NCBI GenBank assembly: GCA_963774895.1
Contig: CAVZGN010000001.1
Coordinates: 744,001 to 808,000, forward strand
DNA length: 64,000 bases
DNA from: REEB76 sp963774895
GTDB taxonomy: Bacteria > Pseudomonadota > Gammaproteobacteria > Natronospirales > REEB76
Direction: 5' to 3'
Part shown: positions 25,865 through 35,408 of the stretch, piece by piece
Numbering within the stretch: the first letter of the stretch is position 1
Layout: every line of letters begins with the position of its first letter
Made by a program: the position numbers and the translations under genes
Notes under the pieces: model-generated
Told to the model about the DNA's origin: nothing
What the model saw: only the letters and a program-made list of their open reading frames with translations
Database searches by the model: none

Positions 25865-28339
25865 ATGCCTGCGTTACCGATCGACGAGTTGTTGCCGGCC
25901 ATACGCGAAGCGTTGGCGGAACGTGGCGTGGCCGTGATCCAGGCGCCGCCGGGTGCAGGTAAGACCACGCGCCTGCCGCTGGCGCTGCTGGAGGCGCCCT
26001 GGCTGAACGCACGCAAGCTCATCATGCTGGAGCCGCGGCGGCTGGCGGCACGCGCGGCCGCGAATTACATGGCCAGGCTGCTGGGTGAAGCAGTGGGTGA
26101 AACCGTCGGCTACCGTATCCGCCTGGATACACGCGTCGGTCCACGCACCCGTATCGAAGTGGTCACCGAGGGCATCCTCACACGCCTGATCCAGTCTGAT
26201 GCCGCACTCAGCAATTATGGACTGGTAATCTTCGACGAATTCCACGAACGCAGCCTGCACGCGGACCTGGCACTGGCACTGTGCCTGGAAGCTCGCCAGG
26301 CATTGCGGCCTGACCTGCGCATCGCAGTCATGTCGGCGACTCTGGATGCCGCGCCGGTAGCGGCGCTTCTGGGTGACGCGCCGCTGCTGACTTCGCAAGG
26401 CCGCAGTTTCCCGGTCACGACCCACTATCAACCGCTGAGAGCGCGGGAACGCATCGAGCCGCAGGTGACGCTCAGTGTGCGGCGGGTGCTGATGGAGGAG
26501 GGTGGCAGCCTGCTGGTGTTTCTGCCGGGCACGGGTGAAATACGCCGCGTCGCAAGCATGCTGGAAACTCAAATCCCAGGAGATGTGAAGGTGATGCCGC
26601 TCTACGGTGATCTTTCACAGGCACAACAGGAGGCGGCCATCCTGCCTGCCGTCCCCGGCCAGCGCAAAGTGGTGCTGGCCACGTCCATCGCCGAAACCAG
26701 CCTTACCATCGAAGGGGTGCGGGTGGTGGTGGACGCGGGCTTGATGCGCGTGCCACGTTTCGATCCGGTGAGCGGCATGACGCGCTTGATCACTCTACGA
26801 GTGTCACAGGCATCCGCGGACCAGCGGCGCGGACGCGCAGGGCGGCTTGAACCGGGCGTATGCTATCGGCTGTGGAGCGAAGGCGAACGCCTGCAGGCCC
26901 AGGGCAGGCCGGAAATTCTGGAGGCGGATCTGGCGCCGTTGGTGCTGGAGCTGGCCCAGTGGGGTGCGCGTGATGCCGGCAAGCTCGCCTGGCTGGATCC
27001 ACCGCCGGCCGCAGCACTTTCGCAGGCCCGCGAGCTGCTGCAAGGCCTGGAAGCATTGGATCAACAGGGAGGCATCACAGCCCACGGTCGCAGGCTGCTA
27101 AAGCTGCCGCTGCATCCACGCCTGGCGCACATGGTGGTGAAAGGCATAGAACGAGGAGATGGCCGGCTCGCCTGTCTCATAGCGGCGCTCATCAGTGAAC
27201 GGGACATCTTGTCCGGTGAGAAGTCGGCGGACATCCATCTGCGTCTGCAGGTGCTCGACAGCAGTAAAAATCCACAGCAGCCAGTGGACCGTCAACGCCT
27301 ACGCCGGGTACTCACTGTTGCTGAAGATATCGCCCGTCAAGCCGGGATCCCAAATCAGGTAATGCATCTGGAACAGGCGGGTGCTGTATTAGCCTTGGCC
27401 TATCCAGACCGGATCGCCAGATTACGCAGCGCGGGCGAGGGACGCTACCTGTTGAGCGGCGGCCGCGGCGCGTTTCTGCCCGTAACCGATCCCTTGTCCG
27501 CCAGCGAATGGCTCGCGGTTGCAGAACTGGATGGCACAGCGCGCGAAGCGCGCATTTTTCTGGCTGCGGATGTAAACGAAAGCTTAGTACGTGAATTATT
27601 CGTGGCGCAAATCACGCAGCAGTCCAGACTGGATTGGGACGAAGCCAGTGGTGCGGTGCGGGCGATAGCCGAACTGCGCTTGGGCGCCATCACTTTGGCA
27701 GTACAGACTCTGGACTCGCCGGATCCCGCACAAGTGACGGCACTGTTGCTCGCCGCCATCCGGCGCCACGGGCTTGCCAGTCTACCTTGGACACCCGCGC
27801 TCAGGAATTGGCAGGCGCGGGTGCTGTTCGTGAGGCAACTGGATGAAAAGCAGTGGCCGGATATCTCGGATGGGCAGTTGCTGGCGACGCTGGAGAATTG
27901 GCTGGCGCCGTTCCTGGCCGGGCGCTCGCGTTTGACCCATCTCGCGGACCTACCGTTGCGCGATGCCCTATTTGCATTGCTGGACAACCGGCAGCAGCGG
28001 CAGCTTGAGGAACTGGCGCCCACACATTTCACCGTGCCCACGGGTTCGCGCCTACCGATCGATTACACCACCGGCGAGGTACCCATATTGGCGGTACGTT
28101 TGCAGGAATTGTTCGGCTTGACGAAGACACCCGTCATCGCCGGCGGCCGGTTACCTTTGCTGTTGCATTTGCTGTCGCCGGCGCATCGACCGCTGCAGAT
28201 AACACGGGATCTGGCAGGTTTCTGGCGCAGCAGTTATCGGGATGTGAAGAAAGACATGCAGGGACGTTATCCGAAGCATCACTGGCCGGATGATCCGTTG
28301 TCGGCCTTGCCCACGCGGAGGACGAAGCGCCGTAAGTAG
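25865..28339 (+). CDS. hrpB: DEAH-box ATP-dependent helicase HrpB
   Basis: The 824-residue protein has Walker A PPGAGKTT (about 28-35), the DEAH-family motif II DEFHE (about 125), SAT (motif III), a second RecA domain with VLATSIAETSLTIEGV and QRRGRAGRLEPG (motif VI), then HA2-like and HrpB-specific C-terminal domains. Length and domain order are standard for HrpB of proteobacteria. It is an RNA helicase-like NTPase whose physiological role is poorly defined. The ATG at 25865 has no clear ribosome-binding site and lies just after a strong inverted repeat. REP-like elements begin 8 bases after the stop. Confidence 0.95.
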   Translation: MPALPIDELLPAIREALAERGVAVIQAPPGAGKTTRLPLALLEAPWLNARKLIMLEPRRLAARAAANYMARLLGEAVGETVGYRIRLDTRVGPRTRIEVVTEGILTRLIQSDAALSNYGLVIFDEFHERSLHADLALALCLEARQALRPDLRIAVMSATLDAAPVAALLGDAPLLTSQGRSFPVTTHYQPLRARERIEPQVTLSVRRVLMEEGGSLLVFLPGTGEIRRVASMLETQIPGDVKVMPLYGDLSQAQQEAAILPAVPGQRKVVLATSIAETSLTIEGVRVVVDAGLMRVPRFDPVSGMTRLITLRVSQASADQRRGRAGRLEPGVCYRLWSEGERLQAQGRPEILEADLAPLVLELAQWGARDAGKLAWLDPPPAAALSQARELLQGLEALDQQGGITAHGRRLLKLPLHPRLAHMVVKGIERGDGRLACLIAALISERDILSGEKSADIHLRLQVLDSSKNPQQPVDRQRLRRVLTVAEDIARQAGIPNQVMHLEQAGAVLALAYPDRIARLRSAGEGRYLLSGGRGAFLPVTDPLSASEWLAVAELDGTAREARIFLAADVNESLVRELFVAQITQQSRLDWDEASGAVRAIAELRLGAITLAVQTLDSPDPAQVTALLLAAIRRHGLASLPWTPALRNWQARVLFVRQLDEKQWPDISDGQLLATLENWLAPFLAGRSRLTHLADLPLRDALFALLDNRQQRQLEELAPTHFTVPTGSRLPIDYTTGEVPILAVRLQELFGLTKTPVIAGGRLPLLLHLLSPAHRPLQITRDLAGFWRSSYRDVKKDMQGRYPKHHWPDDPLSALPTRRTKRRK

Positions 28340-28346
28340 TTGTATG

Positions 28347-28456
28347 GTAGGAGCGGTGTTACACGCCGCGATTGTTTTGGCGTTGATCGCGATGACTGTC
28401 ATCGCACCTACGGGAGGATAGAAGAGTTTGGTCGCGGCGAGTAGCGCCGCTTCCAC
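28347..28456. repeat. cluster of three REP (GTAG-type) elements
   Basis: Three 25-base units occur at 28347-28371 (plus), 28387-28411 (minus) and 28432-28456 (minus). Read in their own orientation, they start GTAGGAGCGG, GTAGGTGCGA and GTGGAAGCGG and all end in CGCGA or CGC-CGCGA. Each folds into a short stem; the second pairs GCGATGA with TCATCGC perfectly, and the stems differ by compensating changes. The GTAG head plus imperfect palindrome is the hallmark of REPs mobilised by RAYT transposases in Pseudomonas and Stenotrophomonas. Units one and two form an inverted pair. No RAYT gene is in the window. Confidence 0.75.
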
Positions 28457-28462
28457 GATAAC

Positions 28463-28675
28463 TCAATCGTCGTAGATTTCCTTGAGCTTGTGGCGCAGGC
28501 TGCGTTCGTTCAGGCGGTCTTCCAGTGTGCGCCAGGCCTGGGAGGACTGCACTTTCACCGGCTTGCCAGTGCTGCGTTTCCGGCCGGGCGCTGATGGTTC
28601 ATATACCGGATCGACAGCCGCATCGTCAGTTTTCTGGATTATTCCTTCGATGCCGGATGATATGGAAATCTGCAT
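28463..28675 (-). CDS. small conserved-looking cytoplasmic protein
   Basis: This 70-residue protein is charged, with a disordered middle (SAPGRKRSTGKPVK) and a C-terminal helix TLEDRLNERSLRHKLKEIYDD. The C-terminus vaguely recalls PA3496-type small proteins (LEERRLRREL), but I cannot confirm that. It is supported as a real gene by a well-spaced sigma-70 promoter 41 bases upstream of its start. It has no signal peptide or membrane segment. Function unknown. Confidence 0.6.
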   Translation of the reverse strand: MQISISSGIEGIIQKTDDAAVDPVYEPSAPGRKRSTGKPVKVQSSQAWRTLEDRLNERSLRHKLKEIYDD

Positions 28676-28715
28676 ATTTCTGCCTCAGCCGTGAGAATGG
28701 TCAAACGCGGCGCGT

Positions 28716-28744
28716 TTTATACACTGACGCGCAGTCTTTGTAAA
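28716..28744 (-). promoter_or_regulatory. sigma-70 promoter for the 28463-28675 gene
   Basis: On the minus strand TTTACA (28744-28739) and TATAAA (28721-28716) are separated by exactly 17 bases. The predicted start of transcription near 28709 leaves a leader of about 30 bases before the ATG at 28675. This is one of the best promoter matches in the window. Confidence 0.6.
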
Positions 28745-28783
28745 TACGCAGGCGTTGGTGCCTGGATTACATGCGCCAGAAAG

Positions 28784-31700
28784 CTACGGCAGAGTCATTC
28801 CAGAGTCAGTCATGCCTTCAGTATCAGGGTGGTGTTGCCGGGCGAAGAAGGTATACATCGTAGGCACCACGAACAGGGTAAACAGAGTACCGATGGTCAT
28901 GCCGCAGGCGATCACCAGGCCGATGTCGAAGCGACTGACGGCGCCGGCACCGGTGGCGATCAACAGCGGCACCACGCCCAGCACCATGGCGGCGGTGGTC
29001 ATCAGGATTGGCCGCAGACGCACCGCGGCGGCATATTCAATGGCTTCGCGTTTGGTACAACCACTGTGGATCTGCCACTTGTTGGCGAAATCCACCATCA
29101 GAATGCCATGCTTAGTAATCAGGCCGATAAGTGTCAGCAGACCAACCTGCGTATATATGTTAATGGTCGCAGCGCCCAAGAAAATCGGAATGAACGCGCC
29201 ACAGAACGCCAGGGGAACGCTTAACAGGATCACCAGCGGGTCACGCCAGCTTTCAAACTGCGCCGCCAATACCAGGAATATCACAATCAGCGCGAACACA
29301 ATCGCCAACAACAGAGCATTGCCGGACTGCATATACTGGCGTGACTCGCCGGCATAGTTGATGAAATAGCCCTTGGGAAAAATTTTCTGCGCCTCGGTCT
29401 TGAGGTAGTCCAACGCCTTTCCCAGGGGTACGCCCGGAATCGCTGAGATGGTCGCCGCATTCAATTGCTGGAACTGGTTCAACTGGTCGGGCTGCACGCT
29501 GAAGTTCATTTTTGCCACCGTTGACAGTGGGATCATGGAACCATCGCCGGTACGCACGTAATAGCTCATGAGTTCAGTGCCGTTTCGACGGAACTGGTCC
29601 GCAACCTGCGGAATCACCTGGTAGCTGTAGCCCTCGAGATTGAAGAAATTCAGGTAACCGCCGCCCAGGAAGGTGCTCAGGGACGAGCCCAGGTCCTGCA
29701 TGGAGATGCCCAGCTGCTGCGCCTTGTTGCGGTTGATGTCAATGGTGTACTGGGGATTGTCGAACTTGAGGTCGCTGTCCACGTAATAAAACATGCCACT
29801 CTTGCGCGCGTCATCCATGAGTTTTTCCTGCACCGCGTTGATCTGCGAATAGGGCGCGGTGGAGCTCACCACGAATTCCACCGGCGTGCCGCTGGAGCCG
29901 GGCAGGGAGGGAAAATTGACGGCGAACCCTCGCAGGCCGGCGATCTGGTTGAGCTGTTGCTGTATCTCCTTGGTCACCTTGAACTGACTAATCGAACGTT
30001 CATTCCAGGGTTTGAGAATTACAAACGCAATCAGGCTGTTGATGCCGCCAAACAGGCCACCACCGCCATTGACGAGTGCGTAGGCATCTTTTTGCCTGAC
30101 ACCCTTGAATATCTGTTCGACCTGCTGGCCGAATTTTTCCATGTAGGCATGTGTCGCATCCAGCGGCCCGGTGGTCTGCACGAACACAAAACCCTGGTCC
30201 TCGAGCGGCGCCAGTTCGCTCGGCGACATGGCATAGAACGCCACCACGTTCACAATCACCCCAGCGGCCACCGCCACGGTCACCGGCCGCCAGTTGAGGG
30301 CGTTGTGCAGAAAGTGCTGATAACGCTCCTTGAGCATTTCGAACTGGCGGTTCAGCCAGCTTTCCAGGCGTGTGGTTTTGCCGGCCGGGGCGAGAAACTT
30401 GGAGCACATCATCGGCGAGAGCGTGAGTGCGATGATGCCCGACAGGATTACCGCCGCCGCCAGGGTGAAGGCAAATTCCTGGAACAACGCACCGGTCAGC
30501 CCGCCAAGAAAGCCGATGGGTGCAAACACTGCAGCGAGCGTCAATGTCATGGCGATCACCGGCGTGGCGATTTCGCGCGCACCAATGAGCGCCGCCTGGA
30601 ACGGCGTCTTGCCTTCTTCAATGTGGCGGTGGGTGTTTTCCACCACCACGATGGCGTCGTCCACCACCAGCCCGATGGCCAGCACCATCGCCAACAGTGT
30701 CAGCAGGTTGAGGGAGTAACCCAGGAGCAGCATAAAGAAGGTCACGCCGATAAGCGACAGCGGAATGGTTATAACCGGGATGATCACCGGGCGAACCGCT
30801 CCCAGGAAAAGGAAAATGATCACGATGACGATCAGCGCCGCTTCCACGATGGTCTTGATAACCTCGTAGATGGAGGCGCTGATGAATTTGGTGGCATCGT
30901 AGGCGACCTTGACGTGCAGCGAAGGCGGCAGCTGCGGTGCGATATCGTCGATTTGCTGGCGTACCAGTTTTACCACGCTCAGCGGGTTGGCATCCGGCGT
31001 AGGGTTGATGGCCATGAACACCGACGGAATGCCGCTGAAATTCACCGACAGATCCCGAACCTGCGAGCCGAGTTCAACCTGGGCCACGTCCTTGACGCGC
31101 ACCAGATTGCCGTTCTGGCTGCGCAGCACGATATTGGCAAAGCCCTGGGAATTTTGCAGGTCGGTAGTGGTGGCGATGTTCATGGAGACCAGGCTGCCAC
31201 GGGTGGCGCCCGGTGCAGACAGATAATTGTTCTGCAGCAGCGCGTTGGCCACGTCACTGGCGGTGACGCCGTAGGCGGCCATTTTCTTGGGGTCCAGCCA
31301 GATGCGCATGGCGTAAGGAAACCCGAAAATTTGCGCTTGGGCGACGCCGTCAAGAGTCTGAACCTTGGGCTGCACCACGCGAGTCACGTAGTCGGTAATC
31401 TGCCCTAGCGACATCTGATCCGAATAGAAACTGATGAACATGATGGCGGTGTTGCGCACATCCGAAGACTGGATCACGGGCGCCTGCGACTGGGGCGGCA
31501 GCACGTTCTTGACGGTATCCACGTCGGACATGATGTCGGTGAGCGCTTTGTGGACGTCGTAATTGAGCTTGAGATACACCGTGATGGTGCTCATGCCCTG
31601 CTGGCTGGACGAAGTGATGTAGTCAATGCCCTCGGCGCTGGCGACGGACTGCTGGATGGGCTGGGTGATAAAGCCCTGAATCACGTCGGCACTGGCACCG

Positions 31701-31855
31701 GGATAAGCCGTGGTGATGTTGATCTGGCCGGTCTGGATTTGTGGGTACTGGCGCAGCTCCATCTTGTTGATGGAGTTCAGCCCCAGCAGCAATATGACGA
31801 GGCTGATGACCGTCGCCAGCACTGGGCGGCGGATGAAAATATCGGTGAAATTCAT
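28784..31855 (-). CDS. RND multidrug efflux pump (HAE1 family)
   Basis: The 1023-residue inner-membrane pump begins MNFTDIFIRRPVLATV, the canonical RND start; GGAG lies 9 bases before this ATG, which I prefer to the TTG at 31882. Helix 4 carries LVVDDAIVVVENTHRH with both proton-relay aspartates; the second half carries HGILMVDFANKWQ. Two large periplasmic loops are complete, and length is normal. It follows its adaptor gene by 19 bases and has no outer-membrane factor alongside, so it probably uses a TolC-like protein encoded elsewhere (or the 16496 product). Closest in style to the single-pump MexF/VexF-type systems rather than the paired MdtBC pumps above. Confidence 0.92.
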   Translation of the reverse strand: MNFTDIFIRRPVLATVISLVILLLGLNSINKMELRQYPQIQTGQINITTAYPGASADVIQGFITQPIQQSVASAEGIDYITSSSQQGMSTITVYLKLNYDVHKALTDIMSDVDTVKNVLPPQSQAPVIQSSDVRNTAIMFISFYSDQMSLGQITDYVTRVVQPKVQTLDGVAQAQIFGFPYAMRIWLDPKKMAAYGVTASDVANALLQNNYLSAPGATRGSLVSMNIATTTDLQNSQGFANIVLRSQNGNLVRVKDVAQVELGSQVRDLSVNFSGIPSVFMAINPTPDANPLSVVKLVRQQIDDIAPQLPPSLHVKVAYDATKFISASIYEVIKTIVEAALIVIVIIFLFLGAVRPVIIPVITIPLSLIGVTFFMLLLGYSLNLLTLLAMVLAIGLVVDDAIVVVENTHRHIEEGKTPFQAALIGAREIATPVIAMTLTLAAVFAPIGFLGGLTGALFQEFAFTLAAAVILSGIIALTLSPMMCSKFLAPAGKTTRLESWLNRQFEMLKERYQHFLHNALNWRPVTVAVAAGVIVNVVAFYAMSPSELAPLEDQGFVFVQTTGPLDATHAYMEKFGQQVEQIFKGVRQKDAYALVNGGGGLFGGINSLIAFVILKPWNERSISQFKVTKEIQQQLNQIAGLRGFAVNFPSLPGSSGTPVEFVVSSTAPYSQINAVQEKLMDDARKSGMFYYVDSDLKFDNPQYTIDINRNKAQQLGISMQDLGSSLSTFLGGGYLNFFNLEGYSYQVIPQVADQFRRNGTELMSYYVRTGDGSMIPLSTVAKMNFSVQPDQLNQFQQLNAATISAIPGVPLGKALDYLKTEAQKIFPKGYFINYAGESRQYMQSGNALLLAIVFALIVIFLVLAAQFESWRDPLVILLSVPLAFCGAFIPIFLGAATINIYTQVGLLTLIGLITKHGILMVDFANKWQIHSGCTKREAIEYAAAVRLRPILMTTAAMVLGVVPLLIATGAGAVSRFDIGLVIACGMTIGTLFTLFVVPTMYTFFARQHHPDTEGMTDSGMTLP

Positions 31856-31874
31856 GGATGGCGGCTCCGGCCTG

Positions 31875-32972
31875 TCAGTCAACGTTTATGCTGTTGTTGA
31901 TTTCCACCTGCATGCCATTCTGCAGCTTTTGCTGGCCGGCAGTGACCACGATATCGCCTGCCTGCAAGCCCTTGGTGATGGCCACCCGGCCGTCGCGTTC
32001 CTGGCCGGTGGTCACGAACTGCTGCGTGACTTTGAAAACGGGTTTGCCGTCCGCATCTTTGCCGACCTGTTTCACGATGAAGACCGAGCTGCCGTACAAC
32101 GAATAGTCCACGGCGCTGGTGGGTACGGTCAACACGGTTTGTGGCTTGCCCGCGTACACCTGCACGTTGGCGAACATCCCCGAGCGCAGCAAGTGTTCGG
32201 GGTTGTGAATGGTGGCCTGCAGGGTTACGTTATGAGTGTTGGCGTCCACCGCGGAATTGATAGCAGAAAGCTCTCCGTTGAATAGTTTATCCGGATACGC
32301 ATCCACAGTGACTTCCACATGCTGGCCCTTGGCGAGCGCCGCCAGGTTTTGTTCCGGCAAGCCGAATTGAACGTACAGTGTGCCAAGCGACTGCAGCGTG
32401 GCAATGCTGGTGCCGACCGCAAGGTATTGCCCGAGGTTGACGTTGCGTATGCCGATCTCTCCCGAAAACGGCGCGCGGATCGCGAGTTTGTCTATGCTGC
32501 TTTGGTCATTTTTCAGATTGGACTGGGCCTGCTTGAGATTGTTTACCGCGGTATCCAGGTCCGATTTTGCAATCAGATGCTGTTTGATTAATTCGCGCGA
32601 TCGCTGATAATTGACCTCTGCGAGCTGCACCTGCGCCTGCAAGCCGATGAGCTGGGCACGCTCGCTGCTGTCGTCAAGCTGTACTAACAACTGACCCTTG
32701 TGGACTTCGGTGCCGGACTGGAAATAGATGCCGGTCACATTGCCTGCGAGCTGGTTGCTCACATCTACGCCCTGCACCGGCGTGAGATTACCGACCGAGG
32801 TGAAATACGGTTTCCAGGTTTCCTGCCGCGCGGGCGCATCGGACACCACGACTTCGTGCTTCTGGTGCTTGAATCCCTGGATCGCCGCGTACAGCTTGAT
32901 GCCCCAGAGACCGTAGATGACGACCATGACGCCAATCATGATGGCGATGGTAATAATAATGCGCTTGGCCAT
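31875..32972 (-). CDS. RND efflux periplasmic adaptor
   Basis: This 365-residue membrane-fusion protein has an N-terminal anchor (about 5-25), a lipoyl half-motif (LTPVQGVDVSNQLAGNVTGI), an alpha-hairpin (about 95-175, EVNYQRSRELIKQHLIAKSDLDTA), the second lipoyl half (RAPFSGEIGIRNVNLGQYL) and a beta-barrel. AAGGA lies 6 bases before its ATG. It bridges the downstream RND pump to an outer-membrane channel. A decayed PadR-like regulator gene ends 15 bases upstream on the same strand, so the ancestral unit was probably regulator-adaptor-pump. Confidence 0.9.
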   Translation of the reverse strand: MAKRIIITIAIMIGVMVVIYGLWGIKLYAAIQGFKHQKHEVVVSDAPARQETWKPYFTSVGNLTPVQGVDVSNQLAGNVTGIYFQSGTEVHKGQLLVQLDDSSERAQLIGLQAQVQLAEVNYQRSRELIKQHLIAKSDLDTAVNNLKQAQSNLKNDQSSIDKLAIRAPFSGEIGIRNVNLGQYLAVGTSIATLQSLGTLYVQFGLPEQNLAALAKGQHVEVTVDAYPDKLFNGELSAINSAVDANTHNVTLQATIHNPEHLLRSGMFANVQVYAGKPQTVLTVPTSAVDYSLYGSSVFIVKQVGKDADGKPVFKVTQQFVTTGQERDGRVAITKGLQAGDIVVTAGQQKLQNGMQVEINNSINVD

Positions 32973-32986
32973 AGACGATCCTTAAT

Positions 32987-33346
32987 TCAGAAATTACGGG
33001 CATCGTAGTGCCCACCGCTTCGACGGTTAAGGCGGGCGGTATGCAGAGCCAGAAGAAAATCGGGTTTGACTTTGTACAGCAGCGGGGTTTGTGCTGGTGT
33101 GCACATGAACGATGCACGCCCCACAGTTACCCGGTGATGAAGCTTGCGCCGGACTCCTTGCTGGCCGGCTACGCCAGTGGCCGTTAGCAGCTTGTGCGCC
33201 GGTAATTCGGCGAGCGCTGGATAGGTTGAGCCGTATCCTCTTGCCGGGAAGCAGGGGATGAGGGTATTCTTGAAGAACTTTTTGATGTCATAGCCGCTGG
33301 CATCATCAAAGGCAAGCGCGCCCAGACACAGGTGTTTGTTATCCAC
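32987..33346 (-). pseudogene. PadR-family regulator, truncated/degenerate
   Basis: A 119-codon frame opens with LCLGALAFDDASGYDIKKFF and continues with YGSTYPALAELPAHKL, matching the winged-helix start of PadR regulators (LGLL...SGYDIKK...YGSIYPAL). After about residue 65 the expected wing and helix (RPPRKVYSITEAG) are replaced by unrelated sequence, yet YKVKPDFLLALHTARL resembles the next conserved PadR segment (DKVKSDFLLAL..AHLL). The frame stops there, where full-length members continue for 70 or more residues. This suggests an old gene with indels and a lost dimerisation helix. It lies immediately before the RND adaptor, the usual place of its repressor. Start (GTG 33346) is tentative. 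Confidence 0.6.
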
Positions 33347-33487
33347 AACAGGATCCCGGTGGAAAGCTGTATCAAAAAAGGATGCGCATCTTATCCCGGG
33401 CCGATAGACAGGGGCAAGCGAAGTCCCTCAGCCGCAGACAGCCAGCACTCAACAGGATGACATGGCGGTTTTACTTAAACACGGGTA

Positions 33488-33949
33488 TCAGTGGCGGTTT
33501 TTCCCAACCAGTGCCGCTTGCTTTGCCAAGGCCGCATGGGGGCGCACCCGCAACGCCGCGCGAGCACTATCCATAATGCATCCGTCCTGACCGATGAGAT
33601 AGCTCACCCGTTTGACGCCGAAGCCCAGGGGGCCGTCGCAGCCATAGGCGCGGATGACCCGCTTGTCGGGGTCGGCCAGCAGGGTGAAGTTCAGGCCGTG
33701 CTGTTGCCGAAAGCGGGCATGGCTGGCACTGTCCTGGGGGCTGATGCCGACCACCATCGTATCCGCGGCGGTGAGCCTGGGTTGCAGGTCGCGGAATGCG
33801 CAAGCCTCGCGGGTGCATACCGGGGTGAAATCCGCCGGATAGAAATACAACAGCAGCGGTCCGTTTTTTAGCAGCGCGGTCAGCCGCAGCAGCCGGCCAT
33901 CCTGGTCGGGCAACTCGAAATCCGGAGCGTGGTCGCCGATCTTCAGCAT
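33488..33949 (-). CDS. bcp: thiol peroxidase of the Bcp/PrxQ family
   Basis: The 153-residue protein starts at ATG 33949 (MLKIGDHAPDFELPDQDG); the longer frame back to 34015 adds sequence that is not peroxiredoxin-like. The peroxidatic motif PADFTPVC places Cys45, with the resolving Cys50 five residues on (CTREAC), exactly as in the E. coli Bcp arrangement. It reduces hydroperoxides in the cytoplasm with thioredoxin as reductant. It diverges from ugd, whose start is only 86 bases away, so both promoters share a short region. Confidence 0.92.
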   Translation of the reverse strand: MLKIGDHAPDFELPDQDGRLLRLTALLKNGPLLLYFYPADFTPVCTREACAFRDLQPRLTAADTMVVGISPQDSASHARFRQQHGLNFTLLADPDKRVIRAYGCDGPLGFGVKRVSYLIGQDGCIMDSARAALRVRPHAALAKQAALVGKNRH

Positions 33950-34035
33950 GTGTGTTCCTGATGGTGCGAGACGGCCCGCGGCAGGCCACTGATATAATGC
34001 GCCTTTCTCGCACACAATCGATCCCCGGGAGCAGC

Positions 34036-35370
34036 ATGAAAATCACAGTACACGGCAGCGGCTATGTAGGCCTGGTGAGCGCTGCCTGCTTCGCCAACAT
34101 GGGCAATGAAGTGCTGTGCGTGGATGTGGACCAGGCGCGGGTGGCACGACTCAAACGTGGCGAGGTGCCGATCGTCGAACCGGGGCTGGACCGCCTGCTG
34201 GCGGAAGGCCTGGAGAGCGGCCGCCTTAAGTTCACCGATGTACCGGCGGAAGGCGTGCGCTTCGGCTTGCTGCAGTTCGTCGCCGTGGGCACGCCGCCGG
34301 ATGAAGACGGCTCCGCGGATCTGAAATACGTATTGCAAGTGGCACGCACCATCGGCGCGCACATGGATTCGGAGAAGATCGTGGTGGACAAATCCACGGT
34401 ACCAGTGGGCACCGCCGACCAGGTGCGCGCGGCCATCGCCACGGAATTGAAGCAGCGCGGCAGTTCCGTGCCCTTCGACGTGGTCTCCAATCCAGAATTT
34501 CTCAAGGAAGGCAGCGCGGTGGAGGATTTCGCCCACCCGGACCGCATTGTGGTGGGCGCCAACCAGGCGCGCAGCATCGAGGTGATGCGCAGCCTGTACG
34601 CACCGTTCACCCGGCATCACGAACGCCTCATGATCATGACGGTGCGCGACGCGGAGTTCACCAAGTATGCCGCCAATGCCATGCTGGCATCGCGCATCAG
34701 CATAATGAACGAGTTCGCCAACATCGCCGAACGCCTGGGCGTGGACATCGAACAGGTGCGCAAGGGTATCGGCTCCGACCCGCGCATCGGTTACGGCTTC
34801 CTTTATGCCGGCGTGGGTTACGGCGGCTCGTGTTTTCCCAAGGACGTATCCGCGCTGACGCGCACCGCGGCGAAATCCGGCTACGAGCCGTTAATGCTGC
34901 ACGCAGTGGAGGAAGTGAACCGCCGCCAGAAAAACACCCTGTTCGAAAAAATCCAGGTTCATTTTGGCGGCCAGCTGAAAGGCCGCACTTTTGCGCTCTG
35001 GGGCCTGGCCTTCAAACCCAATACCGACGACATGCGTGAGGCTCCCAGCCGGGTGCTGATGGAAGCGCTATGGAAAGCCGGAGCGCGGGTACGCGCCTAT
35101 GACCCGGCGGCCATGCAGGAAGCCCAACGTTTATATGGCAAGCAACCGCTATTGACACTGTGCCGCTCGCCGATGGAGTGTCTGGAGGGAGCCGATGCGC
35201 TGGCGGTGGTTACCGAGTGGACCCAGTTCCGCAGCCCAGATTTTGAGGCGCTCAAACGCCGCCTCAAACAGCCGCTGATCTTCGACGGCCGCAATGTCTA
35301 TAACCCGGAGACTATGCGCGTATCCGGCTTTACCCTCTATTCAGTGGGCCGCCCGGCAGTGAATCCTTGA
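34036..35370 (+). CDS. ugd: UDP-glucose 6-dehydrogenase
   Basis: This 444-residue enzyme starts at ATG 34036 behind GGGAGCAGC; the upstream in-frame extension is not part of the fold. The N-terminal Rossmann motif GSGYVGLVSAACFA binds NAD+. The central helix carries the catalytic thiol in GGSCFPKDV (Cys266), and the C-terminal domain has the UDP-binding GLAFKPNTDDMREAPS motif. It oxidises UDP-glucose to UDP-glucuronate for capsule, exopolysaccharide or lipid A modification. Here it stands alone, with no glycosyltransferase neighbours. The next gene is convergent after about 38 bases. Confidence 0.95.
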   Translation: MKITVHGSGYVGLVSAACFANMGNEVLCVDVDQARVARLKRGEVPIVEPGLDRLLAEGLESGRLKFTDVPAEGVRFGLLQFVAVGTPPDEDGSADLKYVLQVARTIGAHMDSEKIVVDKSTVPVGTADQVRAAIATELKQRGSSVPFDVVSNPEFLKEGSAVEDFAHPDRIVVGANQARSIEVMRSLYAPFTRHHERLMIMTVRDAEFTKYAANAMLASRISIMNEFANIAERLGVDIEQVRKGIGSDPRIGYGFLYAGVGYGGSCFPKDVSALTRTAAKSGYEPLMLHAVEEVNRRQKNTLFEKIQVHFGGQLKGRTFALWGLAFKPNTDDMREAPSRVLMEALWKAGARVRAYDPAAMQEAQRLYGKQPLLTLCRSPMECLEGADALAVVTEWTQFRSPDFEALKRRLKQPLIFDGRNVYNPETMRVSGFTLYSVGRPAVNP

Positions 35371-35408
35371 ACAGTGGCGCAATAACCTGAATATGCAACT
35401 GTGCCACA

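Noticed and set aside
29957..31408. 483-codon plus-strand frame opposite the RND pump
   Set aside because: The composition (very rich in His, Arg, Gln and Asp) and lack of any motif mark it as an antisense shadow of the conserved pump.
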